From Bacteroidales bacterium UBA3388 (GTDB lineage Bacteria > Bacteroidota > Bacteroidia > Bacteroidales > P3), in the NCBI GenBank assembly GCA_002358855.1, contig DEPQ01000067.1:1-64000 (forward strand): a stretch of 64,000 nt of DNA, in the 5' to 3' direction. The translations under genes and the position numbers were made by a program. This document shows, in pieces, positions 44,195-54,152 of the stretch (position 1 is its first letter; each line of letters begins with the position of its first letter). Under the pieces are notes generated by a model. It was given only the letters and a program-made list of their open reading frames with translations, ran no database searches and had not been told where the DNA came from.

Positions 44195-44236
44195 AAATAA
44201 ATCAAAGAAAAATTTAATTTTTTCTTTGATTTATTT
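44195..44236. repeat. Inverted CAAAG repeat element / terminator, copy 1
   Basis: An 18-bp perfect inverted repeat: the left arm at 44195-44212 contains AAATAAATCAAAG, the right arm is at 44219-44236, and the loop is TTTAAT. T-runs follow, so it can end the T9SS gene's transcript. CAAAG starts at 44203 and CTTTG at 44224, 44245 and 44265, with steps of 21, 21 and 20 nt. The 42-bp core is identical to the element at 54087-54128. Confidence 0.85.
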
Positions 44237-44261
44237 TTTTATTTCTTTGATTTATTTTTCC

Positions 44262-44269
44262 TATCTTTG
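44262..44269 (+). promoter_or_regulatory. -7 element of argS
   Basis: TATCTTTG, 32 nt before the ATG of argS. It is also the last, degenerate unit of the CAAAG/CTTTG series, so repeat and promoter are merged here. Confidence 0.5.
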
Positions 44270-44301
44270 CAAAGTAATAATTTAACATAAGTAAGCAAAG
44301 A

Positions 44302-46077
44302 ATGGAAACTAAATTACAATCACTTATATCAAAAGCTTTTCAAGATTTATTTAATTGTGAAGTAGAAGAAAGCACAATTTCATTGACAGCAACCAAAAAA
44401 GAGTTTAAAGGAGACTTTACTTTGGTTGTTTTTCCTTTTTTACAAAAATGCGGAGAAAAGAATCCCGTAGCCTTAGCTCAAAAAATAGGCGAATATGTTG
44501 TAGAAAAATCGGAAGAAATAGAAGGATTTAACGTAATAAAAGGCTTTTTGAACTTTGAAATATCACCAAAATATTGGTTGAAATTCTTAAATGATAACTA
44601 TCAAAACACAAATTATGGTTATCAACCAAAGAAAGACGATAAGACAATAGTAATAGAATACTCTTCACCAAACACAAATAAACCTCTTCACTTAGGTCAT
44701 ATAAGAAATAACTTACTTGGCTGGTCTGTTGCTCAAATTTTGAAAGCAAATGGATACGATGTGAAAAAAGTAAACTTGGTTAATGACCGTGGAATACACA
44801 TTTGTAAATCTATGCTTGCGTGGCAAAAATTTTCTGCGGGAGAAACACCAGAAAAAAGCGGAATGAAGGGCGATCACTTAGTAGGAAAATATTATGTTGA
44901 ATTTGATAAAGCCTATAAAGCAGAGATTGCCGATTTGGTTGCAAAGGGAATTGAAAAGGAAGAGGCAGAAAAAACTGCTCCAATTTTGCTTGAAGCACAA
45001 GCAATGTTGAAAAAATGGGAGGAAAAGGACGAAGAAGTATTGAATCTTTGGAAAACGATGAACGGTTGGGTGTATGAAGGATTTGATGCTACATATAAAC
45101 AACTTGGAGTGGACTTTGACAAAGTTTATTACGAATCAGAAACATTTCTTTTAGGAAAAGATTTAGTTCAACAAGGCTTAGAAAAGGGTGTTTTCTATAA
45201 AAGAGAAGACGGATCGGTTTGGATAGACCTTACAGCAGATGGATTAGACGAAAAACTCTTATTAAGAAAAGATGGAACCTCAGTTTATATGACACAAGAC
45301 TTAGGAACAGCATGTTTACGTCATAAAGACTTTGATTCAGATAGACTTATATATGTGGTAGGTAATGAACAAAACTATCACTTTGCAGTTTTGAAACTTG
45401 TTTTGCAAAAATTAGGAATGCAATGGTCAGACAATCTATATCATCTCTCATACGGAATGGTAGAATTGCCTAACGGAAAAATGAAATCAAGAGAAGGAAC
45501 GGTTGTAGATGCCGATGATTTGATGCAACAAATGGTAGAAACTGCAAAAAATCAAACATTAGAACACGGAAAGACAGAAGGCTTTACCGAAGAACAAGCA
45601 ATAGAACTTTATAATCAATTATCCTTAGGAGCATTGAAATATTTTATTTTGAAAGTTGACCCAAAAAAGAATATGTTGTTTAATCCTGAGGAATCAATTG
45701 ACTTTAATGGAAACACAGGTCCATTTATTCAATACACTCACGCAAGAGCTTGTTCAATTATTCGTAAGAGTGGAAACAGTGAATTGAAATTAGAAGGAGA
45801 TATAACCTTTAATGAAAAAGAATTAGAGGTAATAAAAACCTTACATTCATTCTCAGCCGTTGTTCAACAAGCAGGAAAAACCTATTCTCCTGCACTAATT
45901 GCGAACTATGTTTACGAATTAGCAAAGAACTTCAACACATTCTATCAAGATACGCCAATTTTGAAAGAAGAAGACGAAAAATTGAAAAATATGCGTTTGT
46001 GTCTAACTTATTTCACTGCAAATACAATAAAAATTGCAATGAGTTTGTTAGGAATACAAGTACCGGAAAGAATGTAA
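44302..46077 (+). CDS. argS: Arginyl-tRNA synthetase
   Basis: A 591-residue class I synthetase. The N-terminal tRNA D-loop-binding domain spans about 1-110. The HIGH motif is HLGHIRNNLLGW, the KMSKS motif is KMKSREGT, and the C-terminal anticodon-binding domain carries YELAKNFNTFYQ. The ending MSLLGIQVPERM is the classic ArgRS terminus that reaches the active site. It is followed at 20 nt by clpS. Confidence 0.97.
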   Translation: METKLQSLISKAFQDLFNCEVEESTISLTATKKEFKGDFTLVVFPFLQKCGEKNPVALAQKIGEYVVEKSEEIEGFNVIKGFLNFEISPKYWLKFLNDNYQNTNYGYQPKKDDKTIVIEYSSPNTNKPLHLGHIRNNLLGWSVAQILKANGYDVKKVNLVNDRGIHICKSMLAWQKFSAGETPEKSGMKGDHLVGKYYVEFDKAYKAEIADLVAKGIEKEEAEKTAPILLEAQAMLKKWEEKDEEVLNLWKTMNGWVYEGFDATYKQLGVDFDKVYYESETFLLGKDLVQQGLEKGVFYKREDGSVWIDLTADGLDEKLLLRKDGTSVYMTQDLGTACLRHKDFDSDRLIYVVGNEQNYHFAVLKLVLQKLGMQWSDNLYHLSYGMVELPNGKMKSREGTVVDADDLMQQMVETAKNQTLEHGKTEGFTEEQAIELYNQLSLGALKYFILKVDPKKNMLFNPEESIDFNGNTGPFIQYTHARACSIIRKSGNSELKLEGDITFNEKELEVIKTLHSFSAVVQQAGKTYSPALIANYVYELAKNFNTFYQDTPILKEEDEKLKNMRLCLTYFTANTIKIAMSLLGIQVPERM

Positions 46078-46097
46078 TAAAGAAAAAATTTTTTGCA

Positions 46098-46376
46098 ATG
46101 GAAGAAATCTTAACACAAACAATAGAAAAAACATCTCTTGAAGACACAATGGAGGGAGGAAATGAACTTCTTGTTTTTAACGATGACGTACATACTTTTG
46201 ATTATGTAATAGATTGTTTGCAGAAAATCTGTAAATTAAGCAAAGAACAAGCCGTTACTTGTACTAATATCATACATTACAAAGGTCTTTGTGTGGTTAA
46301 ACACGGCACATACGATACTTTGAAAATTATGTGTGTGGAATTGGAAAAAAAAGGATTGAGTTGCGAGGTTAGATAA
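46098..46376 (+). CDS. clpS: ATP-dependent Clp protease adaptor ClpS
   Basis: A 92-residue protein; the start is MEEILTQTIEK, since a longer in-frame version would overlap argS by 79 nt. The ClpS fold is seen in LLVFNDDVHTFDYVIDCLQKIC, KEQAVTCTNIIHYKGLCVVKHG and the C-terminal strand. ClpS feeds N-degron substrates to ClpAP/ClpCP. In place of the usual NDD-x-T-P the sequence is NDDVHTFDYV, the form common in Bacteroidetes. It is 21 nt before nfeD. Confidence 0.9.
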   Translation: MEEILTQTIEKTSLEDTMEGGNELLVFNDDVHTFDYVIDCLQKICKLSKEQAVTCTNIIHYKGLCVVKHGTYDTLKIMCVELEKKGLSCEVR

Positions 46377-46397
46377 TAATATAAAAATAAAAAAGAT

Positions 46398-46865
46398 ATG
46401 AGTTTATTTGTGATTTTATTGATTTTATTAGGAGGATTAGCCCTTGTAGTGCTTGAATTCTTAGCCGTACCGGGTACAACTATTGTAGGACTTAGCGGAT
46501 TAGGACTTTTGATATACGGAAACTATGAAATTTTTCAAGCCTACGATGATTCTTGGGGATATATCTCAATTTTGATTTGCTCTATTATTTGCTTGGGATT
46601 ATTATTCTATTCTTTGAGAGCAAAAACTTGGAAAAGATTTTCTCTAAACGCATCAATAGACTCAAAAGTCAATGTGATAGATGAGAAAATCAAAGTAGGA
46701 GATAAGGGAGTTGCTATTACACGCTTAGCACCTGTTGGAATGGCAGAATTTAATGGAGAAAGAATGGAAGTTTACACCTCTACATCTTACATAGAGGCTA
46801 AAACAGCTTTGGAAGTAGAAGCAATAGAGGGAAATAAAGTAAGAGTAAAAGTAATAAATAATTAA
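46398..46865 (+). CDS. NfeD-like membrane protein (short form)
   Basis: A 155-residue protein: three membrane helices (about 1-75, including GGLALVVLEFLAVPGTTIVG) and a C-terminal OB-fold domain (about 95-155, GDKGVAITRLAPVGMAEFNGERMEVY). It lacks the ClpP-like protease domain of long NfeD proteins. Short NfeD proteins pair with flotillin-like proteins; here floA follows 12 nt downstream, the standard partner gene. Confidence 0.88.
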   Translation: MSLFVILLILLGGLALVVLEFLAVPGTTIVGLSGLGLLIYGNYEIFQAYDDSWGYISILICSIICLGLLFYSLRAKTWKRFSLNASIDSKVNVIDEKIKVGDKGVAITRLAPVGMAEFNGERMEVYTSTSYIEAKTALEVEAIEGNKVRVKVINN

Positions 46866-46877
46866 AAATAAAAAGTT

Positions 46878-47858
46878 ATGAATGCATCTATCTTTGGAAT
46901 TATACTCATTGTAGTATTCCTAATTGTATTTCTTTATTTGGTTCCAATCAATCAATGGTTCCAATGTGTGCTTAATGGAGTTAGAATATCGATTGTGCAA
47001 TTGATATTTATGCGTTGGAGAAAAGTTCCACCAGCAGTTATTGTTAATGCAATGATTAACTCAAAGAAAGCAGGATTAAATTTGAGTGCAGACTTATTAG
47101 AAGCCCACTATTTAGCAGGAGGACACGTTAGAAGTGTGGTTAATGCTTTGATTTCTGCTGATAAGGCTAATATGTCTTTGGATTTCAAAACAGCAACAGC
47201 AATTGACCTTGCAGGAAGAGATGTTTTAGAAGCTGTACAAATGTCTGTAAATCCAAAAGTCTTAGACACACCAGCTGTAACTGCTGTTGCAAGTAATGGT
47301 ATTCAATTGATTGTTAAAGCGAGAGTTACAGTTAGAGCAAATATTCGTCAATTAGTAGGAGGTGCAGGAGAAGAAACTGTTCTTGCACGTGTTGGAGAAG
47401 GTATTGTAACTGCAATTGGTTCAGCAAAAAATCATGCAGAAGTGTTAGAAAACCCTGATTCAATTTCTAAACTTGTGCTTTCAAAAGGTTTAGACACAGG
47501 AACAGCGTTTGAAATTCTTTCAATCGATATAGCAGATATTGATGTGGGAAAAAATATCGGTGCACAATTGCAAATGGATCAAGCATACGCTGATAAAAAT
47601 ATTGCACAAGCAAGAGCAGAAGAAAGACGTGCAATGGCGATTGCGGTAGAACAAGAAATGAAAGCAAAAGCCCAAGAAATGAGAGCTAAGGTTATTGAAG
47701 CAGAAGCAGAGGTTCCTTTGGCAATGTCGGAAGCCTTTAAAAAAGGTAACTTAGGTATTATGGATTATTACAGAATGCAAAACATAAAAGCAGATACTGA
47801 AATGCGTGAAAGCATAGCAAAACCTGTAATTGATGCACCGACAAAAGAAAGTAAATGA
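46878..47858 (+). CDS. floA: Flotillin-like protein FloA (UPF0365/YqfA)
   Basis: A 326-residue protein with an N-terminal membrane segment ([20 protein letters not shown]) and then the SPFH domain and helical region with the Ala/Glu-rich coiled coil ([22 protein letters not shown], split by [20 protein letters not shown]). FloA scaffolds membrane microdomains and affects membrane fluidity and secretion. It is clustered with nfeD, as in Bacillus. Its stop overlaps the uvrA start (ATGA), so uvrA is translationally coupled to it. Confidence 0.93.
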   Translation: MNASIFGIILIVVFLIVFLYLVPINQWFQCVLNGVRISIVQLIFMRWRKVPPAVIVNAMINSKKAGLNLSADLLEAHYLAGGHVRSVVNALISADKANMSLDFKTATAIDLAGRDVLEAVQMSVNPKVLDTPAVTAVASNGIQLIVKARVTVRANIRQLVGGAGEETVLARVGEGIVTAIGSAKNHAEVLENPDSISKLVLSKGLDTGTAFEILSIDIADIDVGKNIGAQLQMDQAYADKNIAQARAEERRAMAIAVEQEMKAKAQEMRAKVIEAEAEVPLAMSEAFKKGNLGIMDYYRMQNIKADTEMRESIAKPVIDAPTKESK

Positions 47859-50620
47859 TTGTCGCAAAAGGAATAAAGGTTAATAATCTTAAAAATATTG
47901 ATGTAAATATACCAACAAATAAGTTGGTAGTTATAATAGGCGTATCGGGAAGCGGAAAGACATCTTTAGCTTTCGATACGCTTTTTGCAGAAGGACAAAG
48001 ACGTTATGTGGAAAGTCTTTCTTCTTATGCAAGAGGATTTTTAGGTAGAATGAATAAACCCGAAGTTGAAAAGATTTCGGGTTTGTCACCTGCTATTGCA
48101 GTAGAGCAAAGAGTGATGAATAGAAATCCTCGTTCTACTGTTGGAACTACAACAGAAATTTACGAATATATTAAATTGCTTTTTGCACGCATAGGAAAAA
48201 CTTATTCTCCTATTTCAAATAAGGAAGTAAAGCGTCATAGCGTGCAAAATGTTGTAGATGAAGTTTTAGAAACTTTTGAAAATAAAAGTAAAATACTTGT
48301 TGTTTCTCCTTTGAAACTAAAAGCAGAGGAAAATTTAAGGGAGAAATTAGAACTTCTAATACAATTAGGATATGTAAGAATAATAATAGAGGGAAAAATT
48401 CATAGAATAGAAGATGTATTAGAAGAAAAGAAATTAAAGCTTAAAGAAATAGATTTGTTAATCGATAGATTGACAATAGAAAAAAATAACGATGAAATTT
48501 ATATGCGACTATCCGATTCGGTGCATACGGCATTTAACGAATCAGATGGTTTTTGCGATATTATAAATGTAGAAGACGAAGAGGTGTTTCATTATTCTAA
48601 TCGTTTTGAGGCCGATGGAATAACTTTTGTAAAGCCTTCTGCAAACTTTTTTTCTTTTAATAATCCTTACGGAGCCTGCAAAACTTGTTCTGGTTCTGGT
48701 CAAATTGAGGGAATATCTGAAGACTTAGTAATCACACGTCCAGATTTATCTGTTTATGATGGTGTGGTAAATTGTTGGAAAGGGGAGATTATGAAAAAAT
48801 TTCAAAAGGATTTCATCAATCAAGCCTTTGAAAAATTCCCTATACACAAGCCTTATAATCAATTAACTGAACAACAAAAGGATTTTCTTTGGAATGCAAA
48901 AGGAAAAGTGACAGGAATAAATCAGTTTTTTGAGTATGTAAAATCAGAAAGTTATAAAATACAATATAGAGTCTTGCTTTCTCGCTATACAGGTCGCACA
49001 ACTTGTCCTGATTGCAAAGGAACAAGACTTAGAAAAGATGCTTCGTATGTGAAAATAGCAGGAAAGTCGATCATAGACTTGATGTTATTGCCGGTAGATG
49101 AACTCTTAGAATTTTTTGTTAATCTAAAACTCACCGAATACGAAGAAAAAGTTTCGCAACGTCTTCTTATAGAAATTAAAACCCGCTTAAACTATCTTAT
49201 AGAAGTAGGTTTGGGTTATTTAACCCTTAATAGACAAAGTTCAACCCTTTCGGGAGGCGAGAGTCAGCGTATTTCGCTCGCAACTTCCTTAGGAAGTCCG
49301 CTTGTAGGCAGTATGTATATTTTAGATGAGCCTACAATAGGTTTGCATACTTGCGATACGCAAAGATTGATTGGTGTTTTGCTGAAATTAAGAGACTTAG
49401 GTAATACAGTAATTGTTGTAGAACACGATGAGGAAGTAATAAAAGCAGCGGATTATATAGTAGATATTGGTCCGTTTGCAGGACAAAAGGGAGGAGAAGT
49501 GGTGTTTAGTGGGGAGTATAGCAAGATGTTAGAAAGTGCTTCTACACTTACTTCTCAATTTATAAAAGGAGAGCGTACAATTCCTTTACCTGAGTCGGTT
49601 AGAAAATGGAAAGAGTTTATTCAAATTGATAATATAACTGAAAATAATCTTAAAGGAGTTAGTTTAAAACTTCCTTTGAAAGTAAAAACCGTTATTTGCG
49701 GAGTTTCAGGCTCTGGAAAAACAACGCTTGTTCGCAAAGCCTTATTGCCAAACATTCAAGGTCATCTTGGATTGTCTATGGATTGTGTGCCAAAGAGTTC
49801 TCCGATTACAGGTTCTTTGAATTTACTTGAAGCAGTTGAGATGGTAGATCAAAATCCTATTGGTCGCTCTTCGCGATCTAATCCCGCAACTTATCTTGGT
49901 GCTTTTGACGAAATCCGAACCTTATTTTCGGAACAACCTCTTGCAAAAAAACGTGGATTAAAGCCTGGTTATTTTTCTTTTAACACCGAAGGCGGTCGCT
50001 GTGAGGCGTGTAAAGGAGAGGGAAGTGTTACAATCTCAATGCAATTTATGGCAGACGTTGTCTTAGAGTGCGAACACTGTAAAGGAAAACGTTATAAAGA
50101 AGAAGCACTTGAAGTAAAATATCGTGAAAAAAGCATTTTTGATGTTTTAGATATGACAATAGATGAGGCTTACGAGTTTTTCTCAGAAGATAGTAATAAT
50201 TTGTGCAAACGAATTTCTCAAAAAATCTATTCACTCATAAAGGTAGGGTTAGGATACTTAAAATTAGGACAAAGTTCCGCTACTTTATCGGGTGGAGAGG
50301 CTCAAAGAATAAAATTAGCTTACTTTTTATCAAAAGGAAATACTGAAAAAAAGACTGTTTTCATTTTTGACGAACCTTCAACAGGCTTACATTTTTATGA
50401 TATTCTAAAACTTAATCAATCCTTTGATGAATTGGTTAATTTAGGGCATAGTGTTGTGATTATAGAACATAATTTAGATATAATAAAAACAGCAGATTGG
50501 CTGATAGAATTAGGTCCAGAAGGTGGAAAAAAAGGAGGGAATATCATCTTTGAAGGAAAACCGCAATCCTTAATCAAAGAAGATACCCCTACTTCTAAGT
50601 ATTTGAAAGATAAATTTTAG
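47855..50620 (+). CDS. uvrA: UvrA-family excinuclease ATPase lacking half of zinc finger 1
   Basis: A 921-residue double ABC ATPase of nucleotide-excision repair. Walker A loops: [12 protein letters not shown] and [13 protein letters not shown]. Signatures: [13 protein letters not shown] and [14 protein letters not shown] UvrB-binding region follows the first loop (about 120-235). Zinc cysteines: CKTCSGSG and CPDCKGTR, then the main finger CEACKGEG with CEHCKGKR. The first CxxC that normally opens zinc finger 1 (about 25 residues before CKTC) is absent; the segment reads [12 protein letters not shown]. It is slightly shorter than the usual 940. It may be a second UvrA in this genome; another copy is not in the window. 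Confidence 0.92.
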   Translation: MIVAKGIKVNNLKNIDVNIPTNKLVVIIGVSGSGKTSLAFDTLFAEGQRRYVESLSSYARGFLGRMNKPEVEKISGLSPAIAVEQRVMNRNPRSTVGTTTEIYEYIKLLFARIGKTYSPISNKEVKRHSVQNVVDEVLETFENKSKILVVSPLKLKAEENLREKLELLIQLGYVRIIIEGKIHRIEDVLEEKKLKLKEIDLLIDRLTIEKNNDEIYMRLSDSVHTAFNESDGFCDIINVEDEEVFHYSNRFEADGITFVKPSANFFSFNNPYGACKTCSGSGQIEGISEDLVITRPDLSVYDGVVNCWKGEIMKKFQKDFINQAFEKFPIHKPYNQLTEQQKDFLWNAKGKVTGINQFFEYVKSESYKIQYRVLLSRYTGRTTCPDCKGTRLRKDASYVKIAGKSIIDLMLLPVDELLEFFVNLKLTEYEEKVSQRLLIEIKTRLNYLIEVGLGYLTLNRQSSTLSGGESQRISLATSLGSPLVGSMYILDEPTIGLHTCDTQRLIGVLLKLRDLGNTVIVVEHDEEVIKAADYIVDIGPFAGQKGGEVVFSGEYSKMLESASTLTSQFIKGERTIPLPESVRKWKEFIQIDNITENNLKGVSLKLPLKVKTVICGVSGSGKTTLVRKALLPNIQGHLGLSMDCVPKSSPITGSLNLLEAVEMVDQNPIGRSSRSNPATYLGAFDEIRTLFSEQPLAKKRGLKPGYFSFNTEGGRCEACKGEGSVTISMQFMADVVLECEHCKGKRYKEEALEVKYREKSIFDVLDMTIDEAYEFFSEDSNNLCKRISQKIYSLIKVGLGYLKLGQSSATLSGGEAQRIKLAYFLSKGNTEKKTVFIFDEPSTGLHFYDILKLNQSFDELVNLGHSVVIIEHNLDIIKTADWLIELGPEGGKKGGNIIFEGKPQSLIKEDTPTSKYLKDKF

Positions 50621-50622
50621 AC

Positions 50623-51459
50623 TTAGTATTTTTGAATATCGATTAACCTAACGCCATCTAACCACACAGCAACACAACCTACCATTTTATTTTCGCCTTT
50701 TACCTTTACAGGTTGCAAAGTTACTGCATCAACAATCTCAAAATACTCCAAAGTAAATTCTTTCCTCATTTTAAATTCTCCTTCTACATATCCTTTTACT
50801 TGCGAAACAGAAAGAGTTTTCATCAATGAAGCAGATTTTAAAAGAATTTCATGAATTTTTGGTGCAATTAGGCGAGCCTCAGGCGATAAACGTCTGTTTC
50901 GAGAACTTGTTGCTAAGCCATCTTCATCTCTATAAATAGAACATTCCACTATTTCAATAGGAATAGAAAATTGTTTAACTAAATCTTTTACTATTGCAAC
51001 TTGTTGATAGTCTTTTTCACCGAAATATGCTCTGTCTGCTTTTGACCAATTGAATAATTTATGAACAATAGTTGCTACTCCGTTGAAATGTCCAGGGCGT
51101 TGTGGACCTTCCAAAACGCTTTCTAAACTTCCAAAATTGTAAGTAAATTCTGGCGTTTCTTTATAAACTTCTTCTGCACTTGGAGCAAAGACAAAATCAC
51201 AATTTACACTCTCTAACGAAGCCAAATCGCCCTCTAAGTCTCTTGGATAAGTCTCTAAATCTTCTTTGTTGTTAAATTGAATAGGGTTTACAAACACACT
51301 GCAAATCAAAACATCATTTTCATTTTTTGCTCTTTTGGCTAAGGATAAGTGTCCTTGATGTAAAGCCCCCATTGTTGGCAAAAGGCCAATTGTTTTCTTT
51401 TCTTGCTTTAATTTATCTACACAAGATAATAATTCATCTATTGTATAACAAACTTGCAT
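50623..51459 (-). CDS. panC: Pantothenate synthetase (pantoate-beta-alanine ligase)
   Basis: A 278-residue enzyme that joins pantoate and beta-alanine with ATP. Motifs: LLPTMGALHQGHLSL with the HxGH-type site, VFVNPIQFNNKEDLETYPR, GHFNGVATIVHKLFN, YFGEKDYQQVAIV and SSRNRRLSPEAR. Normal length. Its end is 2 nt from the end of the convergent uvrA, with no room for a terminator. It is 12 nt after the YvlD-like gene, so the two form an operon. Confidence 0.96.
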   Translation of the reverse strand: MQVCYTIDELLSCVDKLKQEKKTIGLLPTMGALHQGHLSLAKRAKNENDVLICSVFVNPIQFNNKEDLETYPRDLEGDLASLESVNCDFVFAPSAEEVYKETPEFTYNFGSLESVLEGPQRPGHFNGVATIVHKLFNWSKADRAYFGEKDYQQVAIVKDLVKQFSIPIEIVECSIYRDEDGLATSSRNRRLSPEARLIAPKIHEILLKSASLMKTLSVSQVKGYVEGEFKMRKEFTLEYFEIVDAVTLQPVKVKGENKMVGCVAVWLDGVRLIDIQKY

Positions 51460-51471
51460 AACTGATATATA

Positions 51472-51975
51472 TTATTTATTGATTATTTCTTCATCATTTT
51501 CTTCTTCAACCTCTTCGTAAGATGTAAATTCTTCATTTTCTTCTATTTGATTCTCATTTTGAGGTGTGAGATTCTTTTTAATTCTCTGTATTTTATTTGG
51601 TAATTCCAATAAGAAATTGATTATAGTGATTACAATGCTAAACCAAAATGCGTCAGAAAAACTCTCAACCCTAAAATCGCTTACCAAACGTGAAGTTAAA
51701 AGAATGATAAACGCATTTATAAAAAGTTGAAACAATCCAAAACTCATAAGAATCAAAGGAGCAGATAAAAGTTTTAAAATAGGTTTCAAAAAAGAGTTGA
51801 GTAAACTAATCACAAGAGCTGAAATAATAGCAGTAGTAAAAGAACTGATTTGCACAAAGTTAAATAGATAACTCGCAATCAAAACAGAAATAGACATAAT
51901 TAAAACCTTAATCCAAAATCTGCCTTTGATTGGAGAAGGAGAATCATCATTCAAGTTAATTTTATAAGCTTTCAT
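51472..51975 (-). CDS. YvlD-like membrane protein (phage holin 4 superfamily fold)
   Basis: A 167-residue protein with four membrane helices (about 22-125), including ISALVISLLNSFLKPILKLLSAPLILM, split around the conserved N-S-F-L-K-P-I-L-K core. It has a basic and then strongly acidic cytoplasmic tail (EENEEFTSYEEVEEENDEE). The family is often called phage holin by sequence profile, but it is chromosomal here and functions in the envelope (YvlD is linked to stress in Bacillus). No lysis genes or phage genes are near. Confidence 0.82.
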   Translation of the reverse strand: MKAYKINLNDDSPSPIKGRFWIKVLIMSISVLIASYLFNFVQISSFTTAIISALVISLLNSFLKPILKLLSAPLILMSFGLFQLFINAFIILLTSRLVSDFRVESFSDAFWFSIVITIINFLLELPNKIQRIKKNLTPQNENQIEENEEFTSYEEVEEENDEEIINK

Positions 51976-51995
51976 TTTTATCTTTATTTAAATTG

Positions 51996-52058
51996 CAAAT
52001 ATACAATCCTTTTTTCAAAGAAAAAAACTTAGTTTTTTGAAAAATGTTCGTACATTTG
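51996..52058. promoter_or_regulatory. Divergent -7 elements: YvlD-panC operon (-) and fabG (+)
   Basis: Minus strand: TATATTTG (from CAAATATA, 51996-52003), 20 nt before the YvlD-like ATG. Plus strand: TACATTTG (52051-52058), 30 nt before the fabG ATG. Neither has a -33 TTTG at standard spacing. A single CAAAG (52016) lies between them. Confidence 0.45.
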
Positions 52059-52088
52059 CAAAAAAACTAAACAAAAAATAAATTAGAA

Positions 52089-52835
52089 ATGAAATTACTT
52101 GAAGAAAAAGTTGCCCTAATTACAGGAGCATCTCGTGGAATTGGAAAAGCAATAGCTTTGGAATTTGCAAAACAAGGCTGTAATATAGCGTTCACTGATG
52201 TAAGAGAAGATGAAAATATGAAGGCTTGTGAAGCTGAATTAATAGCATTGGGTGTTAAAGCAAAAGGATACGCTTCTAATGCAGCATCATTTGAAGATAG
52301 TGCTTTACTTGTAGAAAACATAGTAAAGGAATTTGGTAGAATAGACGTATTAGTAAACAACGCAGGTATTACAAGAGACAATTTGTTGATGAGAATGACA
52401 GAACAAGATTGGGACTTAGTAATAAATGTGAACTTAAAAAGTATATTTAACCTTACACACGCTTGTCAAAAGATAATGTTGAAACAAAGAAGCGGTTCAA
52501 TAATCAATATGAGTAGCGTTGTAGGAGTTAGCGGTAATGCAGGACAAAGCAATTACTCAGCATCAAAGGCAGGAATCATAGGATTCACTAAGAGTATCGC
52601 CAAAGAATTAGGCTCACGCAACATTCGTTGTAACGCAATCGCACCAGGATTTATCATAACCGATATGACAGCTCAACTTTCAGAAGAAGTAAGAAAAGGT
52701 TGGGAAGAAAAAATTCCATTAAGAAGAGGAGGAAAACCAGAAGAAGTAGCAAAAGCATGTGTTTTCTTAGCATCTGATTTAAGCTCTTATGTAAGTGGAC
52801 AAGTAATCCACGTTTGCGGAGCGATGAATTGTTAA
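52089..52835 (+). CDS. fabG: 3-oxoacyl-[acyl-carrier-protein] reductase
   Basis: A 248-residue short-chain dehydrogenase that reduces beta-ketoacyl-ACP with NADPH in fatty-acid elongation. Motifs: TGASRGIGKAIALEFA, NNAGITRDNLLMRM, the Ser of NMSSVVGVSGNAGQ, YSASKAG with the Tyr and Lys, and IAPGFIITDMT. The residues after NNAG (ITRDNLLMRM) are typical of true FabG. The rest of the fatty-acid genes are elsewhere. A PLP enzyme gene follows at 27 nt. Confidence 0.93.
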   Translation: MKLLEEKVALITGASRGIGKAIALEFAKQGCNIAFTDVREDENMKACEAELIALGVKAKGYASNAASFEDSALLVENIVKEFGRIDVLVNNAGITRDNLLMRMTEQDWDLVINVNLKSIFNLTHACQKIMLKQRSGSIINMSSVVGVSGNAGQSNYSASKAGIIGFTKSIAKELGSRNIRCNAIAPGFIITDMTAQLSEEVRKGWEEKIPLRRGGKPEEVAKACVFLASDLSSYVSGQVIHVCGAMNC

Positions 52836-52862
52836 TAAATATAAACAAAAAAATAAATATAT

Positions 52863-54065
52863 ATGAAAAAATTTGATCCAGCAACAGCAATCAGCGCTGT
52901 TCAAAGCATTTCAACAGAAAGAGGAGTGAATCCTAATATAAACGATTCAGCAACCTTTACATTCCCTTACGGACAAACAATGACAGATACTTTCCACGGA
53001 GAAACAGAAGGATATTACCTATATTCACGTCATTGGAATCCATCAAACTTCGCATTATGTCAAGCATTGGCAGCAATGGAAGGTACAGAAGCAGCTTGGG
53101 TTACAGGCTCTGGAATGGCTGCAATCACATGTTCTTTAATGCACTTCTTGAAAGCAGGAGATCACTGCGTAGCTTCTCAAACAGTTTATGGAGGAACATT
53201 TGCATTTTTAAAGAATTATATCGTAAAATACGGAGTTGAAGTAACTTTTGTAGACACAACAAACCTTGAAGAAGTAAAAGCAGCAATGCGTCCTAATACA
53301 AAAGTTGTTTATACAGAGTTAATGTCAAATCCTTTGTTAAGAATAGCAAACATAGCTGGCTTAAAAGAAATAGCATCTAACGGAGGAGCAAAATTATTAG
53401 TAGATAATACATTTACACCAATGATATTCTCTCCATATAAATTAGGAGCAGACGTTGTAATCTACTCAATGACAAAATTTGTTAATGGAAAGAATGACTG
53501 TGTAGCAGGAGCAATCTGTGCAGACGCTGCAACAATCAACGCAATGATAGATGTAAATGACGGAACAGCAATGTTATTAGGACCAGTGTTAGATTCTTTC
53601 CGTTCAACTTCTATTTTGAAAAATCTTTACACATTACACATTCGTATGCAACAACACTCTAAGAATGCAGCATACCTTTCTAAGAGATTTAACGAAATAG
53701 GAATAAAAGCAAACTATCCAGGAAATGAAGATCATATAGATCACGCTTTAATGACTGCTCAAATGAACGAAGGATATGGCTACGGTGGAATGATAGCTAT
53801 TGACCTTGGAACAGCAGAACGTGCAAATCAATTCATGGAAGCAATGCAAAACAAAGGAGTTGGTTACTTAGCAGTATCATTAGGCTACTTCCGTACATTA
53901 TTCTCTTGCTCAGGAAAATCAACATCATCAGAAGTACCAGAAGAAGTACAAAAGAAAATGGGTATGAGCGAAGGTTTAGTTCGTTACTCAGTAGGTTTGG
54001 ATAACGATATGGAACATACATTCCAACTAATTCAAGAAGCATTAAAAGAAATTAACTTTATCTAA
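52863..54065 (+). CDS. Methionine gamma-lyase-like PLP enzyme (Cys/Met metabolism family)
   Basis: A 400-residue enzyme of the transsulfuration fold. PLP-binding features: SGMAAITCSLMHFL (phosphate-binding turn), LLVDNTFTPMIFSPY, and the Schiff-base lysine in YSMTKFVNGKNDCVAG. The C-terminal domain has SLGYFRTLFSCSGKSTSSE and GLVRYSVGLDND. The family covers methionine gamma-lyase, cystathionine synthases and lyases, and O-acetylhomoserine sulfhydrylase; the choice among these is uncertain. It is co-oriented with fabG and ends just before an inverted CAAAG element. Confidence 0.85.
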   Translation: MKKFDPATAISAVQSISTERGVNPNINDSATFTFPYGQTMTDTFHGETEGYYLYSRHWNPSNFALCQALAAMEGTEAAWVTGSGMAAITCSLMHFLKAGDHCVASQTVYGGTFAFLKNYIVKYGVEVTFVDTTNLEEVKAAMRPNTKVVYTELMSNPLLRIANIAGLKEIASNGGAKLLVDNTFTPMIFSPYKLGADVVIYSMTKFVNGKNDCVAGAICADAATINAMIDVNDGTAMLLGPVLDSFRSTSILKNLYTLHIRMQQHSKNAAYLSKRFNEIGIKANYPGNEDHIDHALMTAQMNEGYGYGGMIAIDLGTAERANQFMEAMQNKGVGYLAVSLGYFRTLFSCSGKSTSSEVPEEVQKKMGMSEGLVRYSVGLDNDMEHTFQLIQEALKEINFI

Positions 54066-54086
54066 AAATAAAACGCTGATTCAAAA

Positions 54087-54128
54087 AAATAAATCAAAGA
54101 AAAATTTAATTTTTTCTTTGATTTATTT
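54087..54128. repeat. Inverted CAAAG repeat element / terminator, copy 2
   Basis: The same 42-bp core, base for base, as 44195-44236: an 18-bp stem (54087-54104 with 54111-54128) and loop TTTAAT, then T-runs. CAAAG at 54095 and CTTTG at 54116 are 21 nt apart. Degenerate CTTTC copies follow at 54138 and 54159, the latter inside the end of the convergent gene. It serves as a terminator between convergent genes. Confidence 0.85.
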
Positions 54129-54152
54129 TTTTTATTTCTTTCATTTTTTTCC

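Noticed and set aside
51472..51975. Prophage remnant (holin)
   Set aside because: The YvlD-like family only shares the profile name; no other phage gene is near and it is in an operon with panC.
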